Assembly (NCBI RefSeq): GCF_029227915.1
Contig: NC_079885.1
Coordinates: 22,569,001-22,633,000, forward strand
From: Hydractinia symbiolongicarpus
Taxonomy: Eukaryota; Cnidaria; Hydrozoa; Anthoathecata; Hydractiniidae
Direction of reading: 5' to 3'
DNA: 64,000 nt
The notes under the pieces are model-generated. The model was not told the origin of the DNA and did not search any database. It saw nothing but the letters and a program-made list of their open reading frames with translations. The position numbers and the translations under genes are program-made. How positions within the stretch are numbered: position 1 is the stretch's first letter; each line of letters begins with the position of its first letter. Below are positions 21,908-32,929 of this stretch, in pieces.

Positions 21908-22171
21908 TTAAACCGACTTACCCTTCCAAACATTCCAAGTCAGCTCTTCGTCTGAATCAAATGTCTTTTCGCATGTTACGCAGAAGCAAATTGTATGTTC
22001 AGCAGTGGCTTTTACTTCTACTTTTTGCTCATGAGCAATCAGAGCTCTTACAGCCAACGTTCCATGTGATCCAGATGTTGGAAGCCCACGCTGGGAAAGG
22101 AAAAATTGAAGTTCAGCCATAGAAAGTTCTAAAAAATTCTGCAAACATTTAATATCTTCAACCGAAGCCAT
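21908..22171 (-). CDS. SAP-like domain protein, probable first exon
   Basis: The ATG at 22171 opens an 87-codon frame. Residues about 15-45 (ELSMAELQFFLSQRGLPTSG then TLAVRALIAHEQ) look like a SAP helix-turn-helix (chromatin or DNA binding). A Cys pair follows in CFCVTCEKTFD. A good donor, AAGG|GTAAGT, lies at 21922/21921, three codons before the stop, so the frame is probably exon 1 (21922-22171) of a longer gene whose next exon I could not find; two MITEs lie downstream. It could equally be a remnant of a multi-copy transposon-linked gene. Confidence 0.5.
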   Translation of the reverse strand: MASVEDIKCLQNFLELSMAELQFFLSQRGLPTSGSHGTLAVRALIAHEQKVEVKATAEHTICFCVTCEKTFDSDEELTWNVWKGKSV

Positions 22172-22574
22172 CAAGCTCACTTGATTTAACTTTTTAGCTT
22201 TTTTAATTAATTTTTTTGTGTAAAATATATAAGAATTGATTAAAAATTAACTTGTATAAACAGGAAAACCACGCCACCACATAAACTTCGCATCCCTGCT
22301 AGCAGCGGTGTTGTATTTTGTCATAGTGATTACCCAGAATGCTTTGCGCAAACGTGAAAGATCTATTACGTCTACCATTAATGATCGATTAGGCCCCTGG
22401 GGGCTTATTTGTCAAAATGGGTTTTGGGGGACAGGGCTTATTCGGGAGGGGCGTGGCGGGGGGTTAAATGGGAGGGGACTTATAAAATTATACAAAAGTC
22501 TTAGTGTGCTAAAAATAAAAACAACAATTTTAATAAACACAACATATATTTCTAAAGTATAATAAAAACAAACA
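22172..22574. other. G-rich patch, no gene
   Basis: 22383-22480 is strongly G-rich on the + strand (GGGCGTGGCGGGGGG) within AT-rich DNA. Its ORFs are compositional. Confidence 0.4.
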
Positions 22575-22738
22575 CTAATCGATCTCAATATCACTATTGC
22601 CTTCTTCGTCCTTGTCTACGATCGTCTCTAAGGGAGCCGCATCAATCATTTCCTCGGCATCTGGGATAAATGGGTTGTCTTCCGTCTCGTTTACCAGTTG
22701 TATTTGTTCATTGAGCATTGAGGGTATTTCGAACTCGT
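22575..22738 (-). pseudogene. C-terminal coding fragment, acidic, unidentified
   Basis: The - strand reads EFEIPSMLNEQIQLVNETED through 'NPFIPDAEEMIDAAPLETIV' to an acidic end, NSDIEID, and a stop at 22575. Upstream the frame runs straight into the dispersed repeat starting at about 22736 (CGTTGGGTGAGCGCAG), so the gene appears cut by that insertion. It resembles the acidic tail of a transposase, but I cannot assign it. Confidence 0.35.
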
Positions 22739-22920
22739 TGGGTGAGCGCAGAAGAACACAAGATGTGAAATTGAAAAGGAATATTTAGGCGGGTCTCCTA
22801 AATTTGCTTCTTTGTATGTGATATTATGATGAACACTGGCAAATCAACGTTTATGCCTTGTTTATCTGCCAACTACACTTGATTTACTGAGAAAAAGCTC
22901 TTTGTAGGATGTAAACATAT
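22736..22920 (+). repeat. Dispersed repeat family A, copy 2 (partial)
   Basis: Shares CGTTGGGTGAGCGCAG, ACAAGATGTGAAATTGAAAA, AATATTTAGGCGGGTCT and 'ATATTATGATGAACACTGGC' with 23290-23570. Confidence 0.7.
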
Positions 22921-23289
22921 CCAAATTAGTTTTGCTTCACCCAGTGAACGGCTATCATGAATCGCGTTTGAACATATAAACTACATTGAAAAGGCTTCAT
23001 TTATTTTTTCCATGAAGACTTTTGTAGTGTTTTCGCAAATACTAAACATGATAGAGCAATTTTAAAGTAACAATTTCTGCACTTGAAAATTATGAAGTAT
23101 GGATGACATTACACACTGGTTGTTCACGTTCCAGCTCAAAGATAGAAATTTCGACTATTCTTTCATAAAACCGCAACTAGACATTCAACAATCAAGAGCA
23201 AAATTAATATCCCCAAAGTAACTTGTGAGGAATTGACGATTGATGTATGAATACAAAGCATAATAGTGAACACTCATGGTATTTAGGAC
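22921..23289. other. Spacer between two repeat A copies
   Basis: No gene recognised. A few words resemble the family A 5' portion. Confidence 0.3.
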
Positions 23290-23690
23290 ATACATTGCTT
23301 GTAATGTATTCTCTAAGGCTCACACAAACGGATCATGTCTCGTTGGGTAAGCGCAGTAAAACACAGGATGTGAAATTGAAAATGAATATTTAGGCGTGTC
23401 TGCTAAATTTGTTTCTTTGTCTCTGATATTATGATGACCACCGGCGTATCGGCCATCATCCCTTGCTTATCTACCAACTACAAGTGATGTACTGATAAGA
23501 ATCTCTTTGTGCGAAGATGTCACGATAATTTTTCGTTTGTATATAGTGCGAGACCATTATGAACGCCTCTTTACTACAGAGAAATACGCTCTACTACAGG
23601 CTACTACACTCTACTACAGAAAAATACGCTTTACTACAGAGAAATACATTCTACTACGCTCTACTACACGCTACTAATTTCCTATTTCTC
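23290..23690 (+). repeat. Dispersed repeat family A, copy 3, with microsatellite
   Basis: Reverse complement of 4381-4712, ending in about 115 bp of CTCTACTACAGAGAAATACG tandem units, the same short unit as 3765-4310. The association of body and array at two loci suggests the array belongs to the element end. Confidence 0.75.
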
Positions 23691-25761
23691 TATTTTTATT
23701 GTTTAAGTTTTATTCCATGAGTTACTAAAACTAAGGTTCACAAATATAATTTTTTAAAAAAAATTCTTGATGATTTGAATTCTGATCGATTTCCATTTTC
23801 TCCTTAGAGAAAGCCTTTGTCTTTATACCACCTGTTAATGTTGCTGATAATATCTTACATTCTTATATTACTTTCTTAATGACTAGTACTGTAAATAGTT
23901 TTTAAAAAAAATAAAAAACAAGAATTTCCAAGAAAGACATATTTTCTTCAACCATTGTCTCATTATGATGTCATTACTTCCTGTGATGACATATCAACTT
24001 AAATATTTTGTCACTAATTAAGTCACAACATATTGATGCTTCTTTGTGCCAAGTTTTGTCACTTAAAACCAAACTGAACAAAAGCTACAGCCCGCAGGCA
24101 CTTTATGCCCCCCCATACTTACAAGGGTCAAAAAAGCCCATACAAATAGTCGTTACCATAGTGATCAATTATTATGCAGAAGTATAAAATTTCTGTAAGA
24201 AACTTAAAAGCTCTTTCACAGTGTTAAATTTTTAAGAGAGTATCACTTACATTTTAAATCTCTTTTACAAAACTATAAAGGATGTGGGATGGAAAGCACG
24301 CTTAGCGTGGAGAGGAATGTTTGATCTAAAAAAGCTTTTTTCTTCTTCTTGAGAGAATGAGTAGAACGCAAGTTATGATGAGTATTCTGACAATTGGAGG
24401 TTAAAAATTGTGGAAAAAATTTTAATGCTAAATAACTCCAAAAGTAAAAAACAATAAGAAAAAATTAAAAAAGCATTTTTAGATCAATGTCTTGTGATCA
24501 CAAAAAAGCAAACAGCAAACTTCAGAAATTAGTAGTTTTGTAAAAGAGATTGCATTTGTAGGAGAGGGGTAATTTTTTTGTGTCTATTAAACCTTCAAAT
24601 TTTATTTTTTCTTAATAAATAAATATAGGTAATCATATAGGCTTTCTAAAAATATATACATTAATATATCAAAATAAAGTTTTGGTGAATTAAAAGCATT
24701 TTAAAATATCACATCTTTTTTGTATATTCATGCCTTAACCTTAAACTTACAGTTTATAAGTAATATGAATTGATAGAGTATAGAGATTATCATAAATCTG
24801 TGTATATATATAAAAAAGTAAACTCTTTTTAAAGTCTGGATTTCAGCTGCGAACGTGCTTAATTTTTGGCAAAATCTCAGTCTCAATGTTCGTAAAAGCC
24901 AGGTCCTAATATATTTTGGTTTCTTTCATGAAATCTTGAAAATTAATCTTGCAGAATTGTTCAAATTGTTTATTTACAGAAAATAATCTCCATGGCATTC
25001 TTTTTTGTTTTTGACCCCACAAAAAAAACTCACATTGTTTTCATTTGTTAAAGTTCGATATGACAAGCATTCCGTGGACAAAATTTTAGAGAAATTTTTT
25101 TTTTACTCAGTACGTCAGTAACCATAGAGTTATTTTTTTTCAAGCAACAATTTTTAAATTGTTTCGTGAAGTGATCCTCTTAAGGAAAAATGTTTTTGAC
25201 TGAGTGAAATCACTGGACGATTTCATTTGCCTGAAAAATACCAAGTGGTAACTCTCTGAATACAAAATTTAAGAATTAGGATATCATCCCTTTTGTCAAC
25301 CTTATATTTTGGAATTTTTAACAATTTTTTTTACCAAATATAATCTATGATAGAGGCCTAAAATGTGACACAAATAAGCAAGAACATTCCAAGGAAAGTT
25401 TAAAGTCCAACATTCCCCACCAAATTAAATTAGTATACTAATTCTGAAATCACAAATGTGTAAAATGTGAGTTATGTAATCCTGGCTAATGTTTTTTTCA
25501 CAGATGTTGTTTAAAAAAAAGGTACACTGGAGACACAGGATATATACCAGCAACATCATCAACTTTTGTAAACAGCTTCAAATTTTACGTTTGTTTGGAA
25601 CAAGTCAACAAGCCAACTAGCTAGCTACCCATATCATTATATTCAAATCTAGCTAACACCTAGCTCATTTAACACCAAGAATAATACACAAAAGCATTAG
25701 AATGGCCCAGTGATGCATACTATTATCCCATATTATCACCAAATGGTTATAACAATCTGTA
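23691..25761. other. AT-rich, no recognisable feature
   Basis: Long homopolymer-rich stretches; no ORF with motifs. Confidence 0.45.
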
Positions 25762-25784
25762 CCCTGATAAAACATCTTACTAAG

Positions 25785-26100
25785 ATCTTACTAAGATCTT
25801 ACTAAGAATCTTACCTAGATCTTACAATATTCTTGATAAGATCTTCCAAGATCTTGGCAAGAACGTGCAAGATCTTCCAAGATCTTCCAAGATTCTTACA
25901 AAGAATTGTGGTAAGATCTTACTACGATCTTTCTAAGATTCTTAAAAAGATCTTACAATATTCTTGGTAAGATCTTACAAGATCTTTGCAAAAAAGTGCA
26001 AGATCTTGTAAGATTTTACAAAATTCTTACTAAGAATTGTGTTAAGATCTTACAACATTGTTGATAAAATATATTTAAAATAAATTTTCAAAGATCTAAC
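25785..26100. repeat. Left subterminal AAGATCTTAC array of CMC element
   Basis: About 20 imperfect copies of CTTACTAAGATC or CTTACAAGATC, many self-complementary around AAGATCTT. It is the inverted counterpart of 31690-32205. In plant En/Spm the second protein binds short subterminal repeats; a similar role here is inference. Confidence 0.75.
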
Positions 26101-26349
26101 AAGTTCTTTCATTATTCTTTGTATGATCATACTGTACAAAATCTTACAGTTGCAGAGATTTTACGAATATCTTAGGGTTTTAATTAGAAATTAGAGAATC
26201 CTAAAAAATAATTTGTAACAAAAGCGTTGGACATTCTGATGACAAAAAATAGGATAAATGAGATTCAACAACTATATTTTTTATGAATATATTATATACA
26301 AAGAAAGGAAAAAAATCATTCGTTGGAATGTTGAGTTTTTTTCTTTTTC

Positions 26350-28122
26350 TTATCCTGTCCCATCTGATTTACTGATGCTCGACACATGCACCACATCTTT
26401 TCGAGGAACATCCAGCAGATTTGTGCCATCATCAAGTACCTAATAAAAACAAAGCCTTTATCAACTAAAAAATAGGTTAATTTTTTGGGTGTTTTTCTGG
26501 AGGATAAATAAATATATAAATTTCTTCATAATTGATGTACATACATAGTCACCACGGTTCAATTTATCTGCTGGGTCATTTGAAACCTGCCCCACTGTCG
26601 AATTATCACCCTAAAATAAAATATACAAACAAATCAATTAAAAACAATTTTTACAAATTCTCTTTTTTTAAAAATATTGTTTAATCAAGTAAATTTAAAA
26701 TACCTTATTGACAAGCTCTTGTAGCAATACATTTGTTTTCCTACATTCCTCCAATATTAATTTTAAGAGATCAGTCTAAAAATGTATGCGAATAAATATA
26801 TATATAAAAAAACAAAAAACAAAAACATAAAAGTATATTTTTGTAACAGGTCTCTTTTAATATTATATACACATTCAGCTTACATCTTGTTTCTCTTCAA
26901 TTTTTGGTCGTGATGACCTTTTTTCTGAGGCAGGTGGCGTTGATGTGTATATAGGTTGATGTCTTCTCTAATGAATAAAATATTTCATTCTAATTAAAAA
27001 TGCACTATAAAACATATGTTATCTTTTCCGAACTATCCACTTTAATTATTATTATTTTTACTTACATCAGTGGTTTCTTGAAACGGATCCCTTTGATTAA
27101 TTAGCGCACTCACATTTGCCCCTGGCAATGTCTGTTTAAGCCGTAACTTCTCTTTATTTATTTCTGAATAAATTAAATTTGATAGTCAAACTCATGTGGG
27201 AATAACGTTTTTCGTTTTATAAGACCATCATTCAAAATTTAAACAATTTTTTTCCAAATTCATATATAGCTTACCTTCAGTTAGCCTAGATACTTTTGTT
27301 GGAGGTTCGTTTACAATAGATTCGTCGTCTGAATCATCTAAATTTAAAAGATTCCATAGAGAATTCATTAAAATAATTTGAAATGACTTGGTTTTAATTA
27401 TACTTTCGCACACATATTGTCAACATGACATATAGAGAGATTTCTACCTTCAGAACCATGGTAGCTTGATTCTGCTCCTTTCTTTCTCAAATCATTTTCC
27501 AAATCTATGCATTTTTTATTGCACTCTTTTTCTGACCCTTAAATAATAAAGGTAAACATTTTATTAATCAATTTTATTGGAATCTTCCATCGAGGTAAAT
27601 AATATTTAAGTACGTTCTTTGAGCATCAATTTTATTAGCAAAATTTGACTCGAAAGAACAAATGATAGATAATCATATTAAATGACGTTTTTTAATTGAA
27701 ATGCATTATGTGAATGATTAAATAATCTTCTTTTAGTCATAGTAATCTGTTTTATTGTTAAAAATGATCAAAAAAAGAAAAATAATAAAAATATAAATTA
27801 ATACCTCTGAAAATGATTTTTGTTGCAAATGTCCTATTATCTTGGGTGAGGGAAATAACATCTCCTATGTTGTACCTCATAAACCGTTTTGTCATTCTCT
27901 CATTGAGAACCGTATAGGTTCCCTCCTCAGGAAACAATACAACTGTTCGGATTTCTGAAATTACTAAAGTATAAAAAAAGTTTGGTAAAAGTAACAGCAG
28001 ATTAAGAATGTGCATCTTGACTACCAAATAAAAATAACAACGTAAAACAACACCTAACCTTGATCAACATTTGAATTGCAAAGCTGTTTAGTTTGTAACC
28101 TTTCGCTGACAAATTGAGACAT
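26350..28122 (-). CDS. Second gene of CMC element, nine exons, unknown
   Basis: Exons 28122-28059, 27954-27805, 27531-27448, 27337-27275, 27163-27066, 26967-26884, 26775-26704, 26610-26545 and 26439-26350 all have GT/AG edges and join in one open frame of 256 residues. The N-terminus is MSQFVSERLQTKQL. Exon 2 gives a compact segment (TVVLFPEEGTYTVLNERMTK, then RYNIGDVISLTQDNRTFATK). Exon 4 is acidic (DDSDDESI). Exon 7 is a likely coiled coil (TDLLKLILEECRKTNVLLQE). I do not recognise the family. Companion genes in other animal CMC elements can carry BEN domains, and I see none here. It shares a spacer promoter with the transposase, so co-expression is likely. Intact splice phases argue that it is functional or recently so. 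Confidence 0.7.
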
Positions 28123-28384
28123 GATGATTGAATAACAGGAACAAAATTATCAGCGTCCGTTTCGTGTAAAATATGCAGCGTTGTGAACGCTTTTTTAAAT
28201 CGTGCACACTTGATATTCGAAAAAAGAAGCGCGGTTTTTTAAACATTCGAAAAGGAGAAAAAGTATCAATTTTTTAAAGATTTTGCTAAGTTGTACTATC
28301 GCGTGCAAATTTCTTTTTATATAAATGTATTCGCGTGTATGTTACAAATGTGATAGATAATTTAACAAAAATCAATTTTATGAA
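28123..28384. promoter_or_regulatory. Bidirectional promoter spacer of CMC element
   Basis: 262 bp separate the two divergent start codons. No clear TATA box or repeated site was found. The spacer is slightly GC-richer than its flanks (CGCGTGCAAA, GTATTCGCGTGTATG). Confidence 0.5.
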
Positions 28385-31294
28385 ATGGATGACAGTTTCG
28401 CAAGTGAGCTTAGCGCACCATCGAGTCCAGAAGTGTAAGTTTATAACTATTTCTTATTAGACGTTACATAACATGTAGAAACCCAATAGCTGATTTTCAC
28501 AAAAATGGTTTCTACCAAAAGAAAATCAATTAAAGTTTTCTTCTTCTACTCGACTGACTTCATTCCCTCCATGTTATTATTGAACATTTAGGTTCAGGTT
28601 TCAAAATGACGGACAGCAGCAACGGTTCACTAGATGTAGACAATCCATGCTTGTTGATATTCCATCAGGGTAAGAGCAAAAAACCGCTTGGTTCCTTAAA
28701 GGATTCTTTTTCCAAGTTCGTTCGGAATGTCGTTCGGAATGTTAAGATCACATTTTTAAAGTTTAAAAACGAAAAGCGGCGATAGAAATGTTTTTTTAGA
28801 TTGCATTTTAAAAGTTTAAAAAAGAAAAACGGCGATAGAAATGTTTTTTTAGATCGCATTTTTAAAGTTTAAAAACGAAAAGCGGCGATAGAAATGTTTT
28901 TTAAGATCGCATTTTTAAAGTTTATAAACGAAAAGCTGCGATAGAAATGTTTTTTAAGATCGCATTTTTAAAGTTTATAAACGAAAAGCGGCGATAGAAA
29001 TGTTTTTTAAGATTGCATTTTTAAAGTTTATAAACGAAAAGCGGCGATAGAAATGTTTTTTAAGATCGCATTTTTAAAGTTTAAAAACGAAAAGCGGCGA
29101 TAGAAATGTTTTTTAAGATCGCATTTTTAAAGTTTATAAACGAAAAGCTGCGATAGAAATGTTTTTTAAGATCGCATTTTTAAAGTTTATAAACGAAAAG
29201 CGGCGATAGAAATGTTTTTTAAGATTGCATTTTAAAAGTTTAAAAACGAAAAACGGCGATAGAAATGTTTTTTTAGATCGCATTTTAAAAGTTTAAAAAA
29301 GAAAAACGGCGATAGAAATGTTTCTTTAGATCGCATTTTAAAAGTTTAAAAACGAAAAACCGCTATAGAAAAGCTTTTTTCGATCGTGTTTTAAAAATTT
29401 TAAAAAGCTGGACTCTTAGATTTCAAGAACTATTCACAGTAATGACTATTTTTACATATATACATAATCGCTTCCGTATCTCTTCGATCCTAATAATTAG
29501 TTTCATTTTTGTTTATTACAGCTCCGATGATGAAGATGAAGTGGTTTGTAGACAGCCAAATGTGAGGTAGGTTATATCATGTAAAGTGTTTTAGAAATAT
29601 ATAAATATATAAATCATTGATTATGCTATTTTTTAAAATGAAAACTTTTTTTTAGGAAAGAACCGTCAATGGAGAATAATCCAGATCATTCTCATGATTA
29701 TTTGTCAAGCGGCGAAGAGATTTTACCTGGAGATGAATATTATGCCAATAATATACAAAATGGTTAGTTTGAGTAGAGAAGGCATCATAAATAAGTAAAG
29801 TATCTCAACGAAATCCTTTTAACAATTTTTTTTATTTCGATGTTTAGAATGCTTCGAACTTCAAGATGCTACGAATGAAATACAAATGCTTTCAGATACA
29901 GAAAGTGGATCAAGTACATTTGGAATATCTGAATGCAGTTCCCATGAAACCGATTTTTCTGAAAATGAAATTCTTGCAAATGAAAATGTGGACGAGCTCT
30001 TATATGAAAATTCGAATATCACTGTGTTATCTTTCAGTCATTTGCTGCTATTGTTTTCTGTCAAACACAATCTGTCTGGTGAAGCAACTAAAAATTTGTT
30101 GAAGTTATTTGCTACTGTATTACCGGAAAACAATAAATGTCCTCTCACTATGTCAAAGCTCAAAAAAATATCAAAGCAATTTCAACATAGAAAAACACAT
30201 TACCAAGTATGTCAGCATTGCCACAGCCAACTGGATAAACAATTGCATTGTTTTAATGAAGTATGTAGGGAGAGTCATCCAATACAAGATGCACTATCCT
30301 TTTACATCCTTGATATTGAATCACAATTGAGAAGTATAGTTACAGGTAAGTTGAATAAATTTGAAACTTTATTTTTATTAGTGTCAGTGTGTTTAAAGTA
30401 CATACATGAACGAAGTAAAACAAAGTTTTTATATATTTTTTTTTATATATTTTTTATTTTATATATTTTAATATATGTTTTATTTATATTTAGAGAATCA
30501 TTCACATATTGTTGACTACAAGAGTAAAAAATCATTTGGCAGAACAACGTAAAGTACATGGATGTCCTTTAGTTTTGTTGTCCAATTTTGTTTTTGAAGG
30601 ATTCATTGGAACTTTGAAACGACAATTCCATGGCACTAGAGGAATAATTGATCAAATGGTAACCAACATCTCGACCCTCCAAAATGCTCACCTCATTGCA
30701 AAAAATATTGGTGGTGATTACAATATGCAGCATCTCACTGCAACTCTATGTGGAAACATTGGGCCTGATAAAATAAAAATTGATACACATACTTATATGT
30801 ATGGTTGCACAACTCATGTGTTTCCAACAATTCCTGATTATGATTTGCCAGAGGAACTTGACAATCAATTTCCTCCGTTCACTCAATATTGTCAACGTAT
30901 ATTACATAATGGTGCTGTGTATCATAGTTTATCATATGTGTACAAACGAAACTCAAATAGCTACATGGTGGCATATCTTTCCAATAATGAAATTAACTTT
31001 GGAAAAATTTTATTTTTTGCAAAAACTGCAACTGGGTGCAGTGTAGTTCTTAGAGTTCTACATGCTACAGGAAGATCATTATTTCCTAACAATATGTTAG
31101 GCAGTCTGAATGACACTGTTGATAATTTTATTGAAACTAAGGTGCTGGGAAAATGCTTTTATCACGTAATTCAAACTGATGACATAGTTATTATTTCACA
31201 CAGGCAACTACACAGTAGAATTATATTTGTACCAGTAAGTAATGATGATGATGGATATGTGTCATTGGTTCTAAACAGCTACCAACATGATTGA
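28385..31294 (+). pseudogene. CMC transposase with catalytic exons deleted
   Basis: N-terminal exons 28385-28434, 28592-28669, 29522-29566, 29656-29762 and 29848-30345 join in frame for 259 residues. They cover an acidic lead (PSGSDDEDEVV), then the N-terminal domain of invertebrate EnSpm-type transposases (LLLLFSVKHNLSGEATKNLL, with a Cys/His cluster CQHCHSQL...CFNEVCR). The last exon, from about 30494, encodes the C-terminal domain (NFVFEGFIGTLKRQFHGTRG) to a stop at 31294. The catalytic DDE/D region normally between them is absent. Exon 5 ends in phase 1 whereas the last exon needs phase 0, so splicing gives a stop about 20 codons on. A deletion inside the joined intron (30346-30493) explains this. 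Confidence 0.75.
28738..29400. repeat. 53-bp tandem array inside transposase intron 2
   Basis: Twelve copies at an exact 53-bp period (anchor CGGCGATAGAAATG at 28777, 28830, 28883 ... 29360). The remainder reads TTTTTTAAGATCGCATTTTT and AAGTTTAAAAACGAAAAG. The end copies are more diverged, as expected for an array homogenised from its centre. Confidence 0.92.
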
Positions 31295-31689
31295 TATACG
31301 ATCTTACAAATTAAACTATATTAAAATTGTTAAAGTTATCTGCCACTTATAACTCTCATTTTCTAGTCATTTTGGATACAAGATTTTGACGATTTTTTGT
31401 GACAAGAATTTATATGATGTAAGATAAGTGACATCAGTAATGTATAAAGATATATACACTTTAAAATTTATTGACATTCCGTATGTGTCGTAACGTCAGT
31501 AATAAATTTTAGCAACCTAAAAGCAACTTGCTGTGAAAAAACACACACATACATTTATACAAAATACTGGCTTTCACTAGTAGATCAAGCTGCAAAGATA
31601 ATTTAAAACTAATGTATATACATATCTTGAAAGTATCAAAATTCTTATTAATTTAATAAATATTCTTTAATGGCTAAAGGCTTTCAGTA

Positions 31690-32205
31690 TCTTGATAAGA
31701 TTGTGAGAATTTTAGGTGACTAGAGTTTTATCAGATTTTCAAGAATCTTGATAAGATCTTGACAAGATCTTAGCAATTTTGGTTACAAGAATTTATAAGA
31801 TTTTTCGGGAATCTTGATAAGATCTTGATAAGTTTGTGATAAGATCTTGACAATTTTTGGTAACAAGAATTTATAAGATTTTTCAGGAATCTTGATAAGA
31901 TCTTGATAAGTTTGTGATAAGATCTTGACAATTTTTGGTAACAAGAATTTATAAGATTTTTTGAGAAACTTGATAAGATCTTGATAAGTTTCTGATAAGA
32001 ACTTGACAATTTTTGGTAACAAGAATTTTATAAGATTTTTCAAGAATCTTGATAAGATCTTGATAAGATCTTGTAAGATATTATTGAATAAGATTTACTA
32101 AGTTTTCTTAAGATTCTTAACAAGATCTTACAAAGATCTTGTAGGATCTTGTCATAAGTAAGATCTTACAAGATCTTACAGGATCTTACAAGATCCTAAT
32201 AAGAT
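31690..32205. repeat. Right subterminal array of CMC element
   Basis: Contains GATCTTGATAAG and ATCTTACAAGATC units plus a ~65-bp higher-order repeat (GTAACAAGAATTTATAAGAT) at about 31785, 31860, 31940 and 32018. The Lys/Ile-rich ORFs on the - strand here are repeat artefacts. Confidence 0.75.
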
Positions 32206-32400
32206 TTTATACCAGGGTATGACAAATTAACTTGGCAAATTTGGCAAGTAAACAAACCATGTTTGCACTACTTCGCTGCAAACTTAAAATTTGCTTATAA
32301 GTAATCTCGTTTTCATGTTATTCGGTATTATATAATATATTATATAAGTAAACCAGTCGTGATTTGTTTTAGGCATGGTGTTTCAATGCAATAATATATT

Positions 32401-32586
32401 TGGCCTCATTTTGAGCTACGCAGACCCACACAGTGTGCCATCTTCCCAATTTCCCTCACATGGCTTGGGTTAACCCAGGGCTATGGTAACATTCACTCGC
32501 CCATGTTGAATCGCCGTCAAGAGGAATCGAACCCCGGTCTCTCGCACAGAGTACGAGAGCTATAACCACTAATCTATGGCGCCACA
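32401..32586 (-). repeat. tRNA-derived SINE, copy 2 (full length)
   Basis: On the - strand: GGCGCCATAGATTAGTGGTT (A box), GGGGTTCGATTCC (B box), GGGTTAACCCAAGCCATGTG, then GGTCTGCGTAGCTCAAAA. This is the longest copy, ~186 bp. Confidence 0.85.
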
Positions 32587-32929
32587 AAAATAAATCTTAC
32601 AAATATATATACTTATGGGGACCCTTTTTCAAAAATTTACCAAATACTTACTTAAATTAATGAATTTCTTCAAGAAAAAGAAGAAAAGGGGAAATCTATG
32701 AATTTCAATAATATATACCTTAACCGTATTTATGCAGAGGCAGGTAAAATCAACCCACTCACAACTTAAAAAGATGCTGATCACTGATAAGGTCACCTAA
32801 ATTTTCCTTAAATGTCCTGATTTTTCTTCTCAAATCATCTGAAAAAAATTTTAACATTTGGTTATTTTTTTATAGTTTTTATATTGTTTATTTTGAATCA
32901 CCACTATCAAAGCTCCTCAATTTTGTTAA
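32587..32929. other. No recognisable feature
   Basis: Short AT-rich spacer between SINE and Kolobok copy. Confidence 0.4.

Larger units (their letters stand above)
25762..32217 (+). mobile_element. CMC (EnSpm/Mirage-like) transposon, two divergent genes
   Basis: The ends read TA|CCCTGATAAAACATCTTA on the left and TATACCAGGG|TA on the right. CCCTG/CAGGG termini flanked by TA and long AAGATCTTAC-rich inverted subterminal arrays fit the CMC superfamily (EnSpm, Mirage, Chapaev). Inside, a nine-exon gene on the - strand and a transposase gene on the + strand diverge from a ~260-bp spacer. The transposase lacks its catalytic middle, so this 6456-bp copy should depend on another element for movement. 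Confidence 0.8.

Noticed and set aside
31770-32043. Lys/Ile-rich frames on the - strand
   Set aside because: Translation of the subterminal GATCTTGATAAG repeats of the CMC element.
32480-32586. Possible true tRNA gene
   Set aside because: A and B boxes are present, but no proper anticodon loop or acceptor stem, and the same sequence recurs three times with a common tail, so it is a SINE.
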